Shown: positions 6,953 to 12,805 of the stretch, piece by piece | How positions within the stretch are numbered: the first letter of the stretch is position 1 | How the letters are laid out: each line of letters begins with the position of its first letter | From: Betaproteobacteria bacterium | GTDB lineage: Bacteria > Pseudomonadota > Gammaproteobacteria > Burkholderiales > Burkholderiaceae_C | DNA: 13,039 nucleotides | Direction of reading: 5' to 3' | Assembly: GCA_009923345.1 (NCBI GenBank) | Contig: RFTR01000036.1 | Coordinates: forward strand, 1-13,039 | Program-made: the position numbers and the translations under genes | The notes under the pieces: model-generated | Told to the model about the DNA's origin: nothing | Seen by the model: only the letters and a program-made list of their open reading frames with translations | The model's database searches: none

Positions 6953-7636
6953 CTAGCGACCCTCCGGCGCTTCGAGCACGTAGCCCATGCCGCGTACAGT
7001 TTGGATCAGCTTGAACTGGTGATCATCATCGATCTTGACGCGCAGACGCCTCATGGCCACCTCGATGACGTTAGTGTCGCTGTCGAAGTTCATGTCCCAA
7101 ACCTGAGAGGCGATCAGCGACCTGGGCAGGACTTCTCCCTGCCTACGCATCAGCAGTTCCAGCAATCCAAACTCCTTGGCGGTAAGATTAAGGCGCTTGC
7201 CGTCTCGGGTGACGCGGCGGCGTAGCAGATCAAGTTGGAGGTCTGCCACCTGCAAGGTCGTGGATTCGGTGCCACTACGACCGCGGCGCACAATGGTGCG
7301 AACTCGGGCCAAGAGCTCGGCAAAGGAAAACGGCTTGACGAGGTAATCGTCGGCGCCTAATTCAAGCCCCTTCACGCGATCTTCCACCTGATCGCGGGCG
7401 GTGAGAAACATGGCTGGCACTTGTAGGCCTTCATGACGTATCGCCTGCAGGACCTCCCAACCGCTCATGCCCGGCATCATCACATCCAGGATCGCGAGAT
7501 CGTAGTTACCGCCAAGAGCTAGGTGAAGGCCGTCGGGCCCATTTCTGGCCAAGTCCACAACGAAACCGGCCTCGATCAGTCCCTGGCGCAGATATGCCCC
7601 GGTCTTAGGCTCATCTTCCACAATCAAAATTTTCAT
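6953..7636 (-). CDS. copR: Copper response regulator, OmpR family (CopR/CusR-like)
   Basis: This DNA-binding response regulator of 227 residues is the partner of the CopS-like kinase. The receiver domain has the acidic pair EDE (7-9), phospho-acceptor Asp51 in LAILDVMMPG, Thr79 in LTARD and Lys101 in VKPF. The C-terminal winged helix (TRDGKRLNLTAKEFGLLELL, DTNVIEVAMRRLRVKID, IQTVRGMGYVLE) is typical of the CusR/CopR/SilR branch. The start at 7636 places the receiver fold at residue 1 (MKILIVEDEP) with AGAGGG about 11 bases upstream. An in-frame ATG at 7681 would add 15 residues unlike the family. It is the first gene of the minus-strand set and is divergent from the + strand copper operon, whose promoter region it probably controls. 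Confidence 0.94.
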   Translation of the reverse strand: MKILIVEDEPKTGAYLRQGLIEAGFVVDLARNGPDGLHLALGGNYDLAILDVMMPGMSGWEVLQAIRHEGLQVPAMFLTARDQVEDRVKGLELGADDYLVKPFSFAELLARVRTIVRRGRSGTESTTLQVADLQLDLLRRRVTRDGKRLNLTAKEFGLLELLMRRQGEVLPRSLIASQVWDMNFDSDTNVIEVAMRRLRVKIDDDHQFKLIQTVRGMGYVLEAPEGR

Positions 7637-7697
7637 TGGCAACTGACCCTCTTTGGCAGACCTGAGTATGACGACTTCCATTTATTGCGATGGCGAG

Positions 7698-7713
7698 ATG
7701 ACAAATATGTAAT
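7698..7713. promoter_or_regulatory. Candidate CopR/CusR box
   Basis: ATGACA, four bases, then TGTAAT form an imperfect inverted repeat (5 of 6 positions pair). This resembles the TGACA-N-TGTCA type boxes bound by CusR/CopR regulators. It lies between the divergent copR and the + strand operon, and ends 4 bases before a candidate -35. That is the expected place for an activator. The match is by eye. Confidence 0.6.
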
Positions 7714-7717
7714 CTTT

Positions 7718-7746
7718 TCGACATCGTGCTGACGACTTGGTATTTT
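7718..7746 (+). promoter_or_regulatory. Candidate promoter of the copper operon
   Basis: A -35 TCGACA (5 of 6 to TTGACA) at 7718-7723 and a -10 TATTTT (4 of 6) at 7741-7746 are separated by 17 bases. The first gene starts at 7790 with GAGGAAA as ribosome binding site, giving a leader of about 35-40 bases. The imperfect -10 fits a promoter that needs activation by CopR from the adjacent box. Confidence 0.55.
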
Positions 7747-7789
7747 AATAATTCCCCCTGTCTATGTTACCGATCACATTGAGGAAACC

Positions 7790-8113
7790 ATGCTCGTCAG
7801 ACGTTCACTATTATTCGCACAGACATGTCTCGCCCTGAGTTGTGCCATGTTAGCTGGTGTAGCCGCGGCCCAAGCCAACAAAGAGCCCGTGAAAAATCTT
7901 TCGGTGGTGGAAGTTGAGTACAAGTCTGCACTTAGTGACTTCCGCCCCTACAACGACCAGGCCATTCAGTCCTGGGTCAAAGCCAACGACTTGGTAGGTC
8001 GTATTGGAGGCTGGCGCAGCTATGCCAAGGAGGTCGCGACAGGTGAGGCCCTAAAGGATGCCTCTGAAGTGCCTGATACGCAATCTAGTCATCATGGGGG
8101 AGTCAAGCCATGA
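7790..8113 (+). CDS. Small exported protein of unknown function, first gene of copper operon
   Basis: This is a 107-residue protein with a signal peptide (about 1-27, LSCAMLAGVAAA then QANKEP). The mature part holds a compact block: VEVEYKSALSDFRPYNDQ, then WVKANDLVGRIGGWRSYAKE. I recall similar small proteins, with the FRPYND and VGRIGGWRSYA pattern, ahead of TolC-like genes in betaproteobacterial copper clusters, but I know of no assigned function. It has no cysteines in the mature part and only a His pair near the C-terminus, so it is not an obvious metal binder. Translation begins behind GAGGAAA, and its TGA overlaps the ATG of the TolC-like gene (ATGA), so the two are coupled. Possible roles are an adaptor or folding partner for the outer-membrane channel, or an assembly factor for the oxidase; both are guesses. 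Confidence 0.82.
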   Translation: MLVRRSLLFAQTCLALSCAMLAGVAAAQANKEPVKNLSVVEVEYKSALSDFRPYNDQAIQSWVKANDLVGRIGGWRSYAKEVATGEALKDASEVPDTQSSHHGGVKP

Positions 8114-9543
8114 AGCGCATCCCAAGCACCTCGCTAGGGAAACTGGCGCTATCCGCGATCGCCTTGGCCACGCTTGCCGGTTGCGCCACTGTTAGCCTCG
8201 AACAAAACGTTGCCCGGGTGAACGAGGAGGCCAAGAGTTTTGCCGAAGGGCAGATTTCTCTCGCGCGGACTGCCGATGAGCGCGAACAGCGTGCGCAGGC
8301 GGCCCAGAAGCTGCTTCAAAACATTCTGGGTCAGCGCGAGGCGGTCCAGCTGGCGCTCGTCAACAGCCCATCGCTCCAGGCGCTGCTGGCTCAAGGTTGG
8401 GCGGAGTCCGCAGATGCGGCACAGGTGGGCAGAATTGCAAACCCGGTCTTCTCCCTGGAACGCATGGTGGCCGGTGATGCGCTGGAGTTAAACCGTGCGC
8501 TTTCCTTTGGTCTGCTCGATATTCTGACCCTCCCTAGTCGCCAGGGAATCGCCAACCGTCGCATCGAAGTGGCCCATCTGCGACTGTCGAGTGATGTGGT
8601 CGACCAGGTCACCCGCGTGCGCCAGGCATGGGTCCGCGCCGTGGCTGCCCAACAGACGCTTCAGTATGCCAAGCAGGTGTATGAAAGCGCTGCAGCGAGT
8701 GCCGAACTGGCTCGCAGGATGCAGGCCATAGGCAACTTCAACCGCCTCACACGGGCTCGTGAGCAGGCCTTCTATGCGGACGCAGGGACCCGATTGGCAA
8801 CAGCAACTCACCAAGTAACTGCTGCCCGCGAAGAGTTCGTACGCGTACTCGGTCTGGATGCCCAACAGGCCCAGATGCTCAAACTGCCGGACCGCTTGCC
8901 TGAACTACCCAAACAGGCGCTCGATCCGCAGGGCGTTGCGACGTTTGCTACGCGTAACCGCCTCGACATCCGTCTTGCCCAAAGCACACTGGATGCTTCC
9001 GCCAGAGCCCAGGGTTTGAACATGGTCACCAGCATCACCGACATTGAACTGAGGGCCATGCGCAACACCAGCACGAACAGCGTGGCGGGTGAGCGCAGCG
9101 TAGCGCGAGGGTATGAAATCGCGGTACGCCTGCCCATCTTTGATTGGGGGGGCATGCAGCGCGATGCCATGAACGCACGCACCTTGGCCGCAGCCAATCA
9201 GCTTGAGGCGACCGTCCGCTCGGCGGGTTCAAGCTTGCGAGAAAGCTACTCATCCTATCGCACGGCTTATGACATTGCACGGCACAACCGGGACGAGGTG
9301 ATACCGCTTCGTAAGGTGATCTCAGAAGAGAACCAACTGCGCTACAACGGAATGATCATCGGCATCTTCGAGTTGCTGGCGGACTCACGTGATCAGGTCT
9401 CTACGGTCATGGCTGCGATCGGAGCCGAGCAGCAGTTTTGGCTAGCGGATGCCGCGCTACAAGCCTCACTGGTCGGGCGACCGATGAACACTCCGCTGGC
9501 AGCCATGCCCAGTGCGCCAGCCGGTGGCGCTGCGCCTCATTGA
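8110..9543 (+). CDS. TolC-family outer-membrane channel lipoprotein
   Basis: This 477-residue outer-membrane efflux protein resembles the CusC/NodT group. The signal peptide ends in the lipobox LAGC, giving a lipidated Cys25. The rest has the long alpha-helical, Ala/Gln/Arg-rich character of the TolC barrel, with two repeated halves: LALVNSPSLQALLAQGWAES in the first and FATRNRLDIRLAQSTLDASA in the second. A conserved LPIFDWGG turn is at about 340, typical of the family. Members normally dock to an inner-membrane pump through a membrane-fusion protein, but none is encoded in this window. The gene overlaps the small exported protein by ATGA and abuts the oxidase gene. It may pair with a chromosomal pump, or act with the oxidase in a pump-independent way. 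The substrate is inferred from context. Confidence 0.88.
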   Translation: MKRIPSTSLGKLALSAIALATLAGCATVSLEQNVARVNEEAKSFAEGQISLARTADEREQRAQAAQKLLQNILGQREAVQLALVNSPSLQALLAQGWAESADAAQVGRIANPVFSLERMVAGDALELNRALSFGLLDILTLPSRQGIANRRIEVAHLRLSSDVVDQVTRVRQAWVRAVAAQQTLQYAKQVYESAAASAELARRMQAIGNFNRLTRAREQAFYADAGTRLATATHQVTAAREEFVRVLGLDAQQAQMLKLPDRLPELPKQALDPQGVATFATRNRLDIRLAQSTLDASARAQGLNMVTSITDIELRAMRNTSTNSVAGERSVARGYEIAVRLPIFDWGGMQRDAMNARTLAAANQLEATVRSAGSSLRESYSSYRTAYDIARHNRDEVIPLRKVISEENQLRYNGMIIGIFELLADSRDQVSTVMAAIGAEQQFWLADAALQASLVGRPMNTPLAAMPSAPAGGAAPH

Positions 9544-10971
9544 ATGAAAGATACAACGATGACTTCCAGAAGAGACTTTTTTAAGTACGCCGGGATTGCT
9601 GGTGGTGCCGTGGCCGCCAGCGCGGTCAGCCGCGTGGCGATGGCCGCTCTGCCTGAGCCTGTAATACAGACCAGCCCTAACACCATGGCGCCGCTTGTCC
9701 CCAACAGCGGACGCGCCTACAACCCGGTGGTGACGCTGAATGGATGGACTTTGCCATGGCGCATGAATCAAGGCGTCAAGGAATTTCACCTGGTCGCCGA
9801 ACCAGTAGTGCGGGAAATGGCCCCTGGCTTTAAAGCCCATCTCTGGGGCTACAACGGCCAGAGCCCGGGGCCCACGATTGAAGTGGTCGAGGGCGATCGC
9901 GTACGGATCTTCGTGACCAACAAGCTGCCAGAGCATACCTCCATTCACTGGCACGGGCAGCGCCTGCCCAACGGCATGGACGGTGTGGCCGGACTGAACC
10001 AGCCGGCTATTCCCTCCGGCAAGACGTTTGTTTACGAGTTCGTCGCGCGCCGGCCTGGCACCTTCATGTACCACCCGCATGCTGATGAGATGACACAGAT
10101 GGCCATGGGCATGATGGGCTTTTGGGTGACCCATCCTAAGGTCAAGAATGATCTGATTGATGAGGTCCAGCGAGACTTCTGCTTCCTACTCAACGCCTAT
10201 GACATCGATCCGGGCAGCTACACCCCCAAGATCATGACAATGCTGGACTTCAACCTGTGGAGCTGGAATAGCCGGATATTTCCAGGCATTGACAGCCTCA
10301 ATGTTCGCCTGAACGACAAGGTGCGTATTCGCATTGGCAATCTGACGATGACGAACCACCCCATACATTTGCACGGCCATGAGTTCCTCGTCACTGGTAC
10401 GGACGGTGGCCCGACACCCAAGAGCACCCGCTGGCATGAAGTGACGACCGATGTGGCCGTCGGTCAGATGCGACAGATCGAGTTTCTGGCAGATGAGGAA
10501 GGGGACTGGGCCTTCCACTGTCACAAAAGCCATCACACCATGAACGCCATGGGTCATAACGTTCCGACATTGATTGGTGTGGATCACCGTGGCATCGCCA
10601 AGAAGATCAATAACCTGATTCCAGACTACATGGTCATGGGTGAGCGTGGTATGGCCGACATGACTGAGATGGAAATGCCCATCCCTGACAACACCGCTGC
10701 GATGATGACTGGCCAAGGCCCCTTCGGATCGGTCGAAATGGGTGGCATGTTCAGCGTTCTGAAGGTCCGCCGTAATCAAAAGCCGGGGGACTACAAGGAC
10801 CCGGGTTGGTACAAGCATCCCGAAGGCACGGTAGCCCATGAGTACACCGGGCCGTTGACTGAACCAGCGCGCTTCAAGGCGGAGGGTGGGCAGTCCATGC
10901 CTCGCGCCCAGATGCCCGCCAAGACGACCGAAGTCAAGGTGCGCAAGCCCTCATCACATAGCAATCACTGA
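9544..10971 (+). CDS. TAT-exported multicopper oxidase (copper oxidase)
   Basis: This probable periplasmic cuprous oxidase turns toxic Cu(I) into Cu(II) using O2. The N-terminus has a twin-arginine signal (SRRDFFK, residues 8-14, then a weakly hydrophobic stretch to about 35). All four multicopper oxidase motifs are present: HWHG (His135, His137), HPHAD (His177, His179), HPIHLHGHEF (His272, 275, 277) and HCHKSHHTMNAM (His325, Cys326, His327, His331, Met336). The type 1 site therefore has a Met axial ligand. Unusually, about 140 residues follow the last copper motif, including a Met-rich stretch (366-405). The ATG at 9544 directly follows the TolC-like stop; the alternative ATG at 9559 (MTSRRDFF) has a weak GAAAGA upstream and is equally plausible. 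PcoA/CopA-like in role, but I would not assign a symbol. Confidence 0.92.
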   Translation: MKDTTMTSRRDFFKYAGIAGGAVAASAVSRVAMAALPEPVIQTSPNTMAPLVPNSGRAYNPVVTLNGWTLPWRMNQGVKEFHLVAEPVVREMAPGFKAHLWGYNGQSPGPTIEVVEGDRVRIFVTNKLPEHTSIHWHGQRLPNGMDGVAGLNQPAIPSGKTFVYEFVARRPGTFMYHPHADEMTQMAMGMMGFWVTHPKVKNDLIDEVQRDFCFLLNAYDIDPGSYTPKIMTMLDFNLWSWNSRIFPGIDSLNVRLNDKVRIRIGNLTMTNHPIHLHGHEFLVTGTDGGPTPKSTRWHEVTTDVAVGQMRQIEFLADEEGDWAFHCHKSHHTMNAMGHNVPTLIGVDHRGIAKKINNLIPDYMVMGERGMADMTEMEMPIPDNTAAMMTGQGPFGSVEMGGMFSVLKVRRNQKPGDYKDPGWYKHPEGTVAHEYTGPLTEPARFKAEGGQSMPRAQMPAKTTEVKVRKPSSHSNH

Positions 10972-10993
10972 ATTTTTTTTCCGGAGTTAACGA

Positions 10994-11488
10994 ATGAAAC
11001 CCAAGTACATCACTTCTCGCCAAATCTTTGTTTTGGTTGCTCTGACCCTGTCAGCGTCGGCTTTTGCGGCTGGAAAGCACGCCGGTGGGCATGGCCATGC
11101 TGACGAGGAAACCGCAATTGGCAAACCAGGTGTTGCCTCCAAGGTAACGCAGACCATCAATGTCGATATGACGGATAACATGCGTTACACACCCTCATCT
11201 ATTCAGGTCAAGCAAGGAGAGACGGTCCGCTTTGTTGTCAAGAATCAAGGAAAGGTCAAGCACGAATTGAGTCTGGGCACCCAGAAGGAATTGCTCGAGC
11301 ATCTGGAGCAGATGAAAAAATTCCCAGATATGGAACATGACGAACCTGGCAAAGTGACACTATCTCCAGGACAGCAAGGCGAAATTGTTTGGCAATTCAC
11401 GAAGACTGGAACCGTAAATTTTGCCTGCTTGATGCCAGGCCACTACGAAGCTGGGATGAAGGGCGCGATCAAGGTTGGCAAGAAGTAA
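10994..11488 (+). CDS. Periplasmic cupredoxin (plastocyanin-like copper protein)
   Basis: This is a single-domain type 1 copper protein of 164 residues. A signal peptide covers about 1-25 (LVALTLSASAFA), followed by a His-rich N-terminus (KHAGGHGHADEE). The cupredoxin fold carries a full ligand set: His90 in KHELS, then Cys145, His150 and Met155 in the ACLMPGHYEAGM loop, with the usual C-x4-H-x4-M spacing. It starts behind CGGAG at a normal distance, 22 bases after the oxidase gene, and is likely the last gene of the G/C-rich core operon. The domain order matches that of the copper-tolerance cupredoxin CopI described in purple betaproteobacteria, as far as I recall. It may accept copper or electrons from the oxidase, or simply sequester Cu. 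That choice is inference. Confidence 0.9.
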   Translation: MKPKYITSRQIFVLVALTLSASAFAAGKHAGGHGHADEETAIGKPGVASKVTQTINVDMTDNMRYTPSSIQVKQGETVRFVVKNQGKVKHELSLGTQKELLEHLEQMKKFPDMEHDEPGKVTLSPGQQGEIVWQFTKTGTVNFACLMPGHYEAGMKGAIKVGKK

Positions 11489-11514
11489 TTTCATTACAGG
11501 AAAGGGCTGCTGAA

Positions 11515-11997
11515 ATGACTGACAAAAACAGTTCAAAAAATTCAACGAGGCGGTTGCTATTGTTGGGAATAGCTTCAATGTGCTCGTCCTCAATTGCTAT
11601 TGCAGCCAGCCCAAACGCTATAGCTATACAAGTCTGGAAAGACCCTAACTGTGGCTGTTGCAAAGACTGGATTATTCATTTAGAAAAGAATAATTTTTCT
11701 TTGAAAGTAAACGATCAAGGTAATAACGCAGCGCGGGCTCGACTGGGTATGCCTCAAAAGTTCGCTTCATGTCATACAGCTCTGGTCGGTGGATATGTGA
11801 TTGAGGGGCATGTGCCAGCCGAAGACATTCAACGTTTACTCAAAGAAAAACCACAAGCGTTAGGTCTTGCCGTTCCGGGGATGCCTATCGGATCTCCTGG
11901 AATGGACGGTCCTGTCTACGGCGCAAGGCGTGACGCGTATCAAGTCTTGCTAATCCAAAAAGACGGATCATCAAAAGTTTTTAACTCTTACTCATGA
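11515..11997 (+). CDS. DUF411 metal-binding protein (CopG-like), copy 2
   Basis: This is a second member of the CopG/DUF411 family, 160 residues. The signal peptide is at about 12-31 (RRLLLLGIASMCSSSIAIAA). Metal motifs are VWKDPNCGCCKDW (Cys46, 48, 49), SCHTA (Cys86, His87) and VIEGHVP (His99), followed by VPGM and GSPGMDGP. It shares the motif blocks with copy 1 at 3513-4001, but codons and many other residues differ, so it is not a recent duplicate. The ATG at 11515 is chosen because AGGAAAGGG precedes it and the signal peptide begins here; the open frame upstream to 11389 overlaps the cupredoxin gene and is not coding. It is visibly more A/T-rich than the core operon. The CusF-like gene follows after 7 bases, with its ribosome binding site overlapping this stop. 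Confidence 0.9.
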   Translation: MTDKNSSKNSTRRLLLLGIASMCSSSIAIAASPNAIAIQVWKDPNCGCCKDWIIHLEKNNFSLKVNDQGNNAARARLGMPQKFASCHTALVGGYVIEGHVPAEDIQRLLKEKPQALGLAVPGMPIGSPGMDGPVYGARRDAYQVLLIQKDGSSKVFNSYS

Positions 11998-12004
11998 GGA
12001 AAAT

Positions 12005-12349
12005 ATGAAAAATATTCAAACCAAAATTGCAACTTTACTATTGACCATTGGTGCGGCTCTTCCCTTAAGCAGTTTTTCCCAAGCTGTCATGGATCACAGC
12101 AAGATGAACATGTCTCAAATGACGCCGTCTTTAACCGACGGAGAGGTCAAGAAAATTGATCTCGAAACTGGCAAGGTCACGATCAAACACGGCGAAATCA
12201 AACATATGGATATGCCGGGAATGACAATGGTATTTACTGCTAAAGATAAGAGTTTATTGACCAGCATCAAGCCAGGCGAAAAAATTAAGTTTATGGTGAT
12301 CAATGAAGGTGGCAAGATGATCGTCACTGACATCCAGCTAGTTCAGTAA
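12005..12349 (+). CDS. CusF-like periplasmic Cu(I)-binding protein
   Basis: This small (114-residue) exported protein has the CusF OB-fold domain, which binds Cu(I)/Ag(I) in the periplasm and hands it to efflux systems. The signal peptide is at about 1-26 (ATLLLTIGAALPLSSFSQA). A Met/His linker (MDHSKMNMSQM) precedes the domain. The metal motif is H-x7-M-P-G-M-T-M (in KHGEIKHMDMPGMTMVF). This keeps the His and two Met ligands of E. coli CusF, but the copper-capping Trp (NWPEMTM) is replaced by Met (DMPGMTM), a variant I recall as common in other CusF-like proteins. It ends with VTDIQLVQ as the family often does. It follows DUF411 copy 2 by 7 bases with GAGGA as ribosome site, and is A/T-rich like it. 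No cusCBA pump accompanies it in the window. Confidence 0.9.
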   Translation: MKNIQTKIATLLLTIGAALPLSSFSQAVMDHSKMNMSQMTPSLTDGEVKKIDLETGKVTIKHGEIKHMDMPGMTMVFTAKDKSLLTSIKPGEKIKFMVINEGGKMIVTDIQLVQ

Positions 12350-12436
12350 GAAAACGTCGCTGCATCGAAAATGTGCAGGGCTCCCTGTTCATTGGGCGTC
12401 ATAGCCTGTTGTGCAAATTGGCCCATGCATCAATGG

Positions 12437-12463
12437 ATCCTATCCGTCAGCACTGGATAGGAT
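12437..12463. repeat. Hairpin, 9-bp perfect stem
   Basis: ATCCTATCC and GGATAGGAT are separated by the 9-base loop GTCAGCACT, 88 bases after the CusF-like stop. No T-run follows. It may still end or stabilise the + strand transcript, but a standard intrinsic terminator is not supported. Confidence 0.55.
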
Positions 12464-12472
12464 GTGTGGTAG

Positions 12473-12492
12473 CGGTCATTGGCCTATGACCG
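12473..12492. repeat. Hairpin, 7-bp perfect stem
   Basis: CGGTCAT and ATGACCG flank the loop TGGCCT. It sits directly after the 9-bp hairpin and leads into the GACCG-rich repeat region, as in REP-like intergenic elements. Confidence 0.5.
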
Positions 12493-12495
12493 AAC

Positions 12496-12627
12496 TGACC
12501 GGCTGCCGAGCCTGATGGTTAAAGATCGACCGACCGCTACTGGCAGAAAGCCCACAAATGACTGCGGGACACGACCGGCAGCAACCGCTACAAACAAGTC
12601 AACGTCTTAAAAGATGTGACCGGCTGC
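12496..12627 (+). repeat. Direct repeat TGACCGGCTGC, two copies, with related words between
   Basis: Exact 11-base copies lie at 12496-12506 and 12617-12627 (period 121). CGACCGACCGCT and CGACCGGCAGC words lie between them. The pattern suggests a decayed intergenic repeat rather than coding sequence. Confidence 0.5.
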
Positions 12628-12805
12628 AATGGGTCGGAAGCTGACTGACAAAATTTGTGTTGCGAAATAGGAATTTGACATTAAATGCGGGGGGGAGTTG
12701 GCAAAAAGCACAGTTCATTGCATCAGTGTATGGTAAATATACAAATTAAATAAAGATCTTAAATCCAAATCGATCTTGAATGCGTTTTTTATTTACCAGT
12801 TGTGA

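Larger units (their letters stand above)
12350..12805. other. Gene-free repeat and hairpin region before the integrase
   Basis: I find no plausible gene here. It contains a 9-bp-stem hairpin (12437-12463), a 7-bp-stem hairpin (12473-12492), two exact copies of TGACCGGCTGC (12496-12506 and 12617-12627), and related GACCG-rich words between them (12529-12535 and 12574-12582). Beyond about 12660 it turns A/T-rich apart from a seven-G run. The left part looks like a dispersed intergenic repeat family, and similar GCGGTCATT/TGACCG sequences occur in Comamonadaceae as far as I recall. No convincing terminator for the + strand operon is seen beyond a weak CTGCA/TGCAG stem near 12360. Confidence 0.55.

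Noticed and set aside
9466..10839. Minus-strand ORFs under the multicopper oxidase
   Set aside because: They are His-rich antisense translations of ATG/CAT-rich sequence and carry no recognisable domain.
11389..11514. N-terminal extension of DUF411 copy 2
   Set aside because: It overlaps the well-supported cupredoxin gene in another frame and lies before a good RBS and a normal signal peptide.
12496..12627. CRISPR array
   Set aside because: Only two 11-base copies with a 121-base period, with no regular spacers and no cas genes.
12350..12660. Decayed gene or insertion-sequence remnant
   Set aside because: No frame gives recognisable protein, and no transposase motif or terminal inverted repeats with target duplication were seen. 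Short repeats and hairpins explain it better.
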